A model generated the notes under the pieces. The model saw nothing but the letters and a program-made list of their open reading frames with translations, ran no database searches and had not been told where the DNA came from. A stretch of 6,554 nucleotides of DNA from Ferruginibacter sp. (GTDB taxonomy: Bacteria > Bacteroidota > Bacteroidia > Chitinophagales > Chitinophagaceae): contig JAURKN010000008.1 in the NCBI GenBank assembly GCA_030831725.1, forward strand, positions 1 to 6,554, written 5' to 3'. Position 1 is the stretch's first letter. Each line of letters begins with the position of its first letter. Positions 5,636 to 6,554 of this stretch are shown here, piece after piece. The position numbers and the translations under genes were made by a program.

Positions 5636-6554
5636 ATGAAAGTAACCGTAGTAGGTGCCGGAGCTGTAGGAGCCACCTGTGCCGACAACATCGCCCGTAA
5701 ATCCATTTGTGATGAATTAGTTATCCTCGACATCAAAGAGGGCTTTGCAGAAGGCAAGGCGATGGATCTCATGCAAACTGCACAAATAGAAGGGTTTGAC
5801 ACCAAAATAACCGGAAGTACCAATGATTACAGCAAAACAGCCGGTTCCAAAGTGGCTGTCATCACATCCGGTATTCCACGTAAGCCAGGAATGACACGTG
5901 AGGAATTGATCGGAATCAATGCCGGAATAGTTAAAAATGTTACCGAAAACATATTGAAACATTCTCCTGATGCCATCATAGTGGTGATCAGTAACCCTAT
6001 GGATACCATGACATATCTGGCATTGAAATCTAGCGGGTTGCCAAAGAACAGAATCATTGGAATGGGCGGCATGTTAGATAGTGCTAGATTCCGTTACTTT
6101 TTGAGTCAGGCGATGCATTGTTCTCCGAATGATCTGCAAGCGACTGTTGTCGGCGGTCACGGAGACACAACCATGATTCCGCTAACTCGTTTAGCCACTT
6201 ATCTTGGCACACCAGTTTCTGAATACCTTGATGCAGACACTTTGAAAAAAGTAGCAGCCGATACCATGGTCGGAGGTGCGACACTAACCGGTCTGCTCGG
6301 AACTTCGGCATGGTATGCGCCAGGAGCAGCAGGTGCCGCCGTCGTAGAATCTATCGTTAGAGATGAAAAAAGAATGATGGCTTGCTGCGTGTCTTTGGAA
6401 GGCGAATATGGCATGAATGACATTTGCCTCGGTGTTCCAGTAATTGTGGGCAAAAACGGATGGGAAAAAATTGTCGACTTCAAGCTTAATGAAGAAGAAA
6501 TGCAGGCCATGAATAAAAGTGCTGAAGCTGTAAGAAATATGAACAGCGTATTGA
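5636..6554 (+). CDS. mdh: Malate dehydrogenase (LDH-like), last few residues outside window
   Basis: The enzyme oxidises malate to oxaloacetate with NAD in the TCA cycle. From the ATG at 5636 the frame stays open for 306 codons to the right edge; Bacteroidota homologues run only a few residues longer after the AVRNMN motif (298-303), so the gene is almost complete. Visible elements are the Rossmann GAGAVG (7-12), Asp32 after the second strand (NAD preference), the EGFAEGKAMDLMQTA segment (35-49), and the mobile substrate loop IPRKPGMTR (80-88), whose Arg82 and Arg88 select malate over lactate. Further on are SNPMD (119-123), GMGGMLDSAR (142-151) with Asp148 and Arg151, and catalytic His175 in GGHGDT (173-178). 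All key residues are intact. The Arg82 position and the flanking sequence argue for malate rather than lactate dehydrogenase. It is probably transcribed from its own promoter rather than with the thioredoxin-like gene. Confidence 0.96.
   Translation, partial: MKVTVVGAGAVGATCADNIARKSICDELVILDIKEGFAEGKAMDLMQTAQIEGFDTKITGSTNDYSKTAGSKVAVITSGIPRKPGMTREELIGINAGIVKNVTENILKHSPDAIIVVISNPMDTMTYLALKSSGLPKNRIIGMGGMLDSARFRYFLSQAMHCSPNDLQATVVGGHGDTTMIPLTRLATYLGTPVSEYLDADTLKKVAADTMVGGATLTGLLGTSAWYAPGAAGAAVVESIVRDEKRMMACCVSLEGEYGMNDICLGVPVIVGKNGWEKIVDFKLNEEEMQAMNKSAEAVRNMNSVL

Noticed and set aside
5614..6510. Several minus-strand frames of 69-103 residues opposite mdh.
   Set aside because: They are antisense shadows of mdh, whose catalytic motifs are intact throughout.

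Overview
The window looks like a chromosomal housekeeping segment of a member of the Bacteroidota. Four things point there: fused alpha/beta 2-oxoacid dehydrogenase E1, malate dehydrogenase and EF-P proteins of the Bacteroidota type; perfect TAnnTTTG -7 promoter elements in front of three genes; A-rich leaders without clear Shine-Dalgarno sequences; and an exported protein with the typical '...FAQ' signal peptide end. I cannot name the genus. I see no mobile element, CRISPR array, tRNA or rRNA.

Layout. Positions 1-1990 (minus) hold nearly all of a fused E1alpha-E1beta 2-oxoacid (probably branched-chain) dehydrogenase, cut by the left edge. Upstream of it, on the same strand, lie accC (2076-3413, biotin carboxylase), accB (3564-4040, biotin carboxyl carrier protein) and efp (4263-4829, elongation factor P). 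From a divergent intergenic region (4830-5024) two genes run rightward: a secreted thioredoxin-fold protein with a CGHC motif (5025-5540) and mdh (5636 to the right edge, only a few C-terminal residues missing).

Transcription. The four minus-strand genes are co-oriented but probably not one simple operon. A strong hairpin with a U-tract follows efp, and another follows accC, ending only about a dozen bases before the E1 start codon. Likely units are efp alone, accB-accC, and E1 by read-through or from an unseen promoter. The gene products fit together: AccB/AccC carry out the first half of malonyl-CoA synthesis, and a branched-chain E1 would feed branched acyl-CoA primers into fatty acid synthesis. 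That link is inference. Malate dehydrogenase belongs to the TCA cycle.

No wholly new system is evident. The observations most worth a second look are: a run of about ten A/T-tracts at near-helical spacing upstream of accB (4118-4213), suggesting intrinsically curved promoter DNA; an EF-P whose normally lysine-bearing KPGKG loop reads KTARA, placing Arg32 at the modified position; and an unexplained 16-pair hairpin in the divergent efp/thioredoxin intergenic region.
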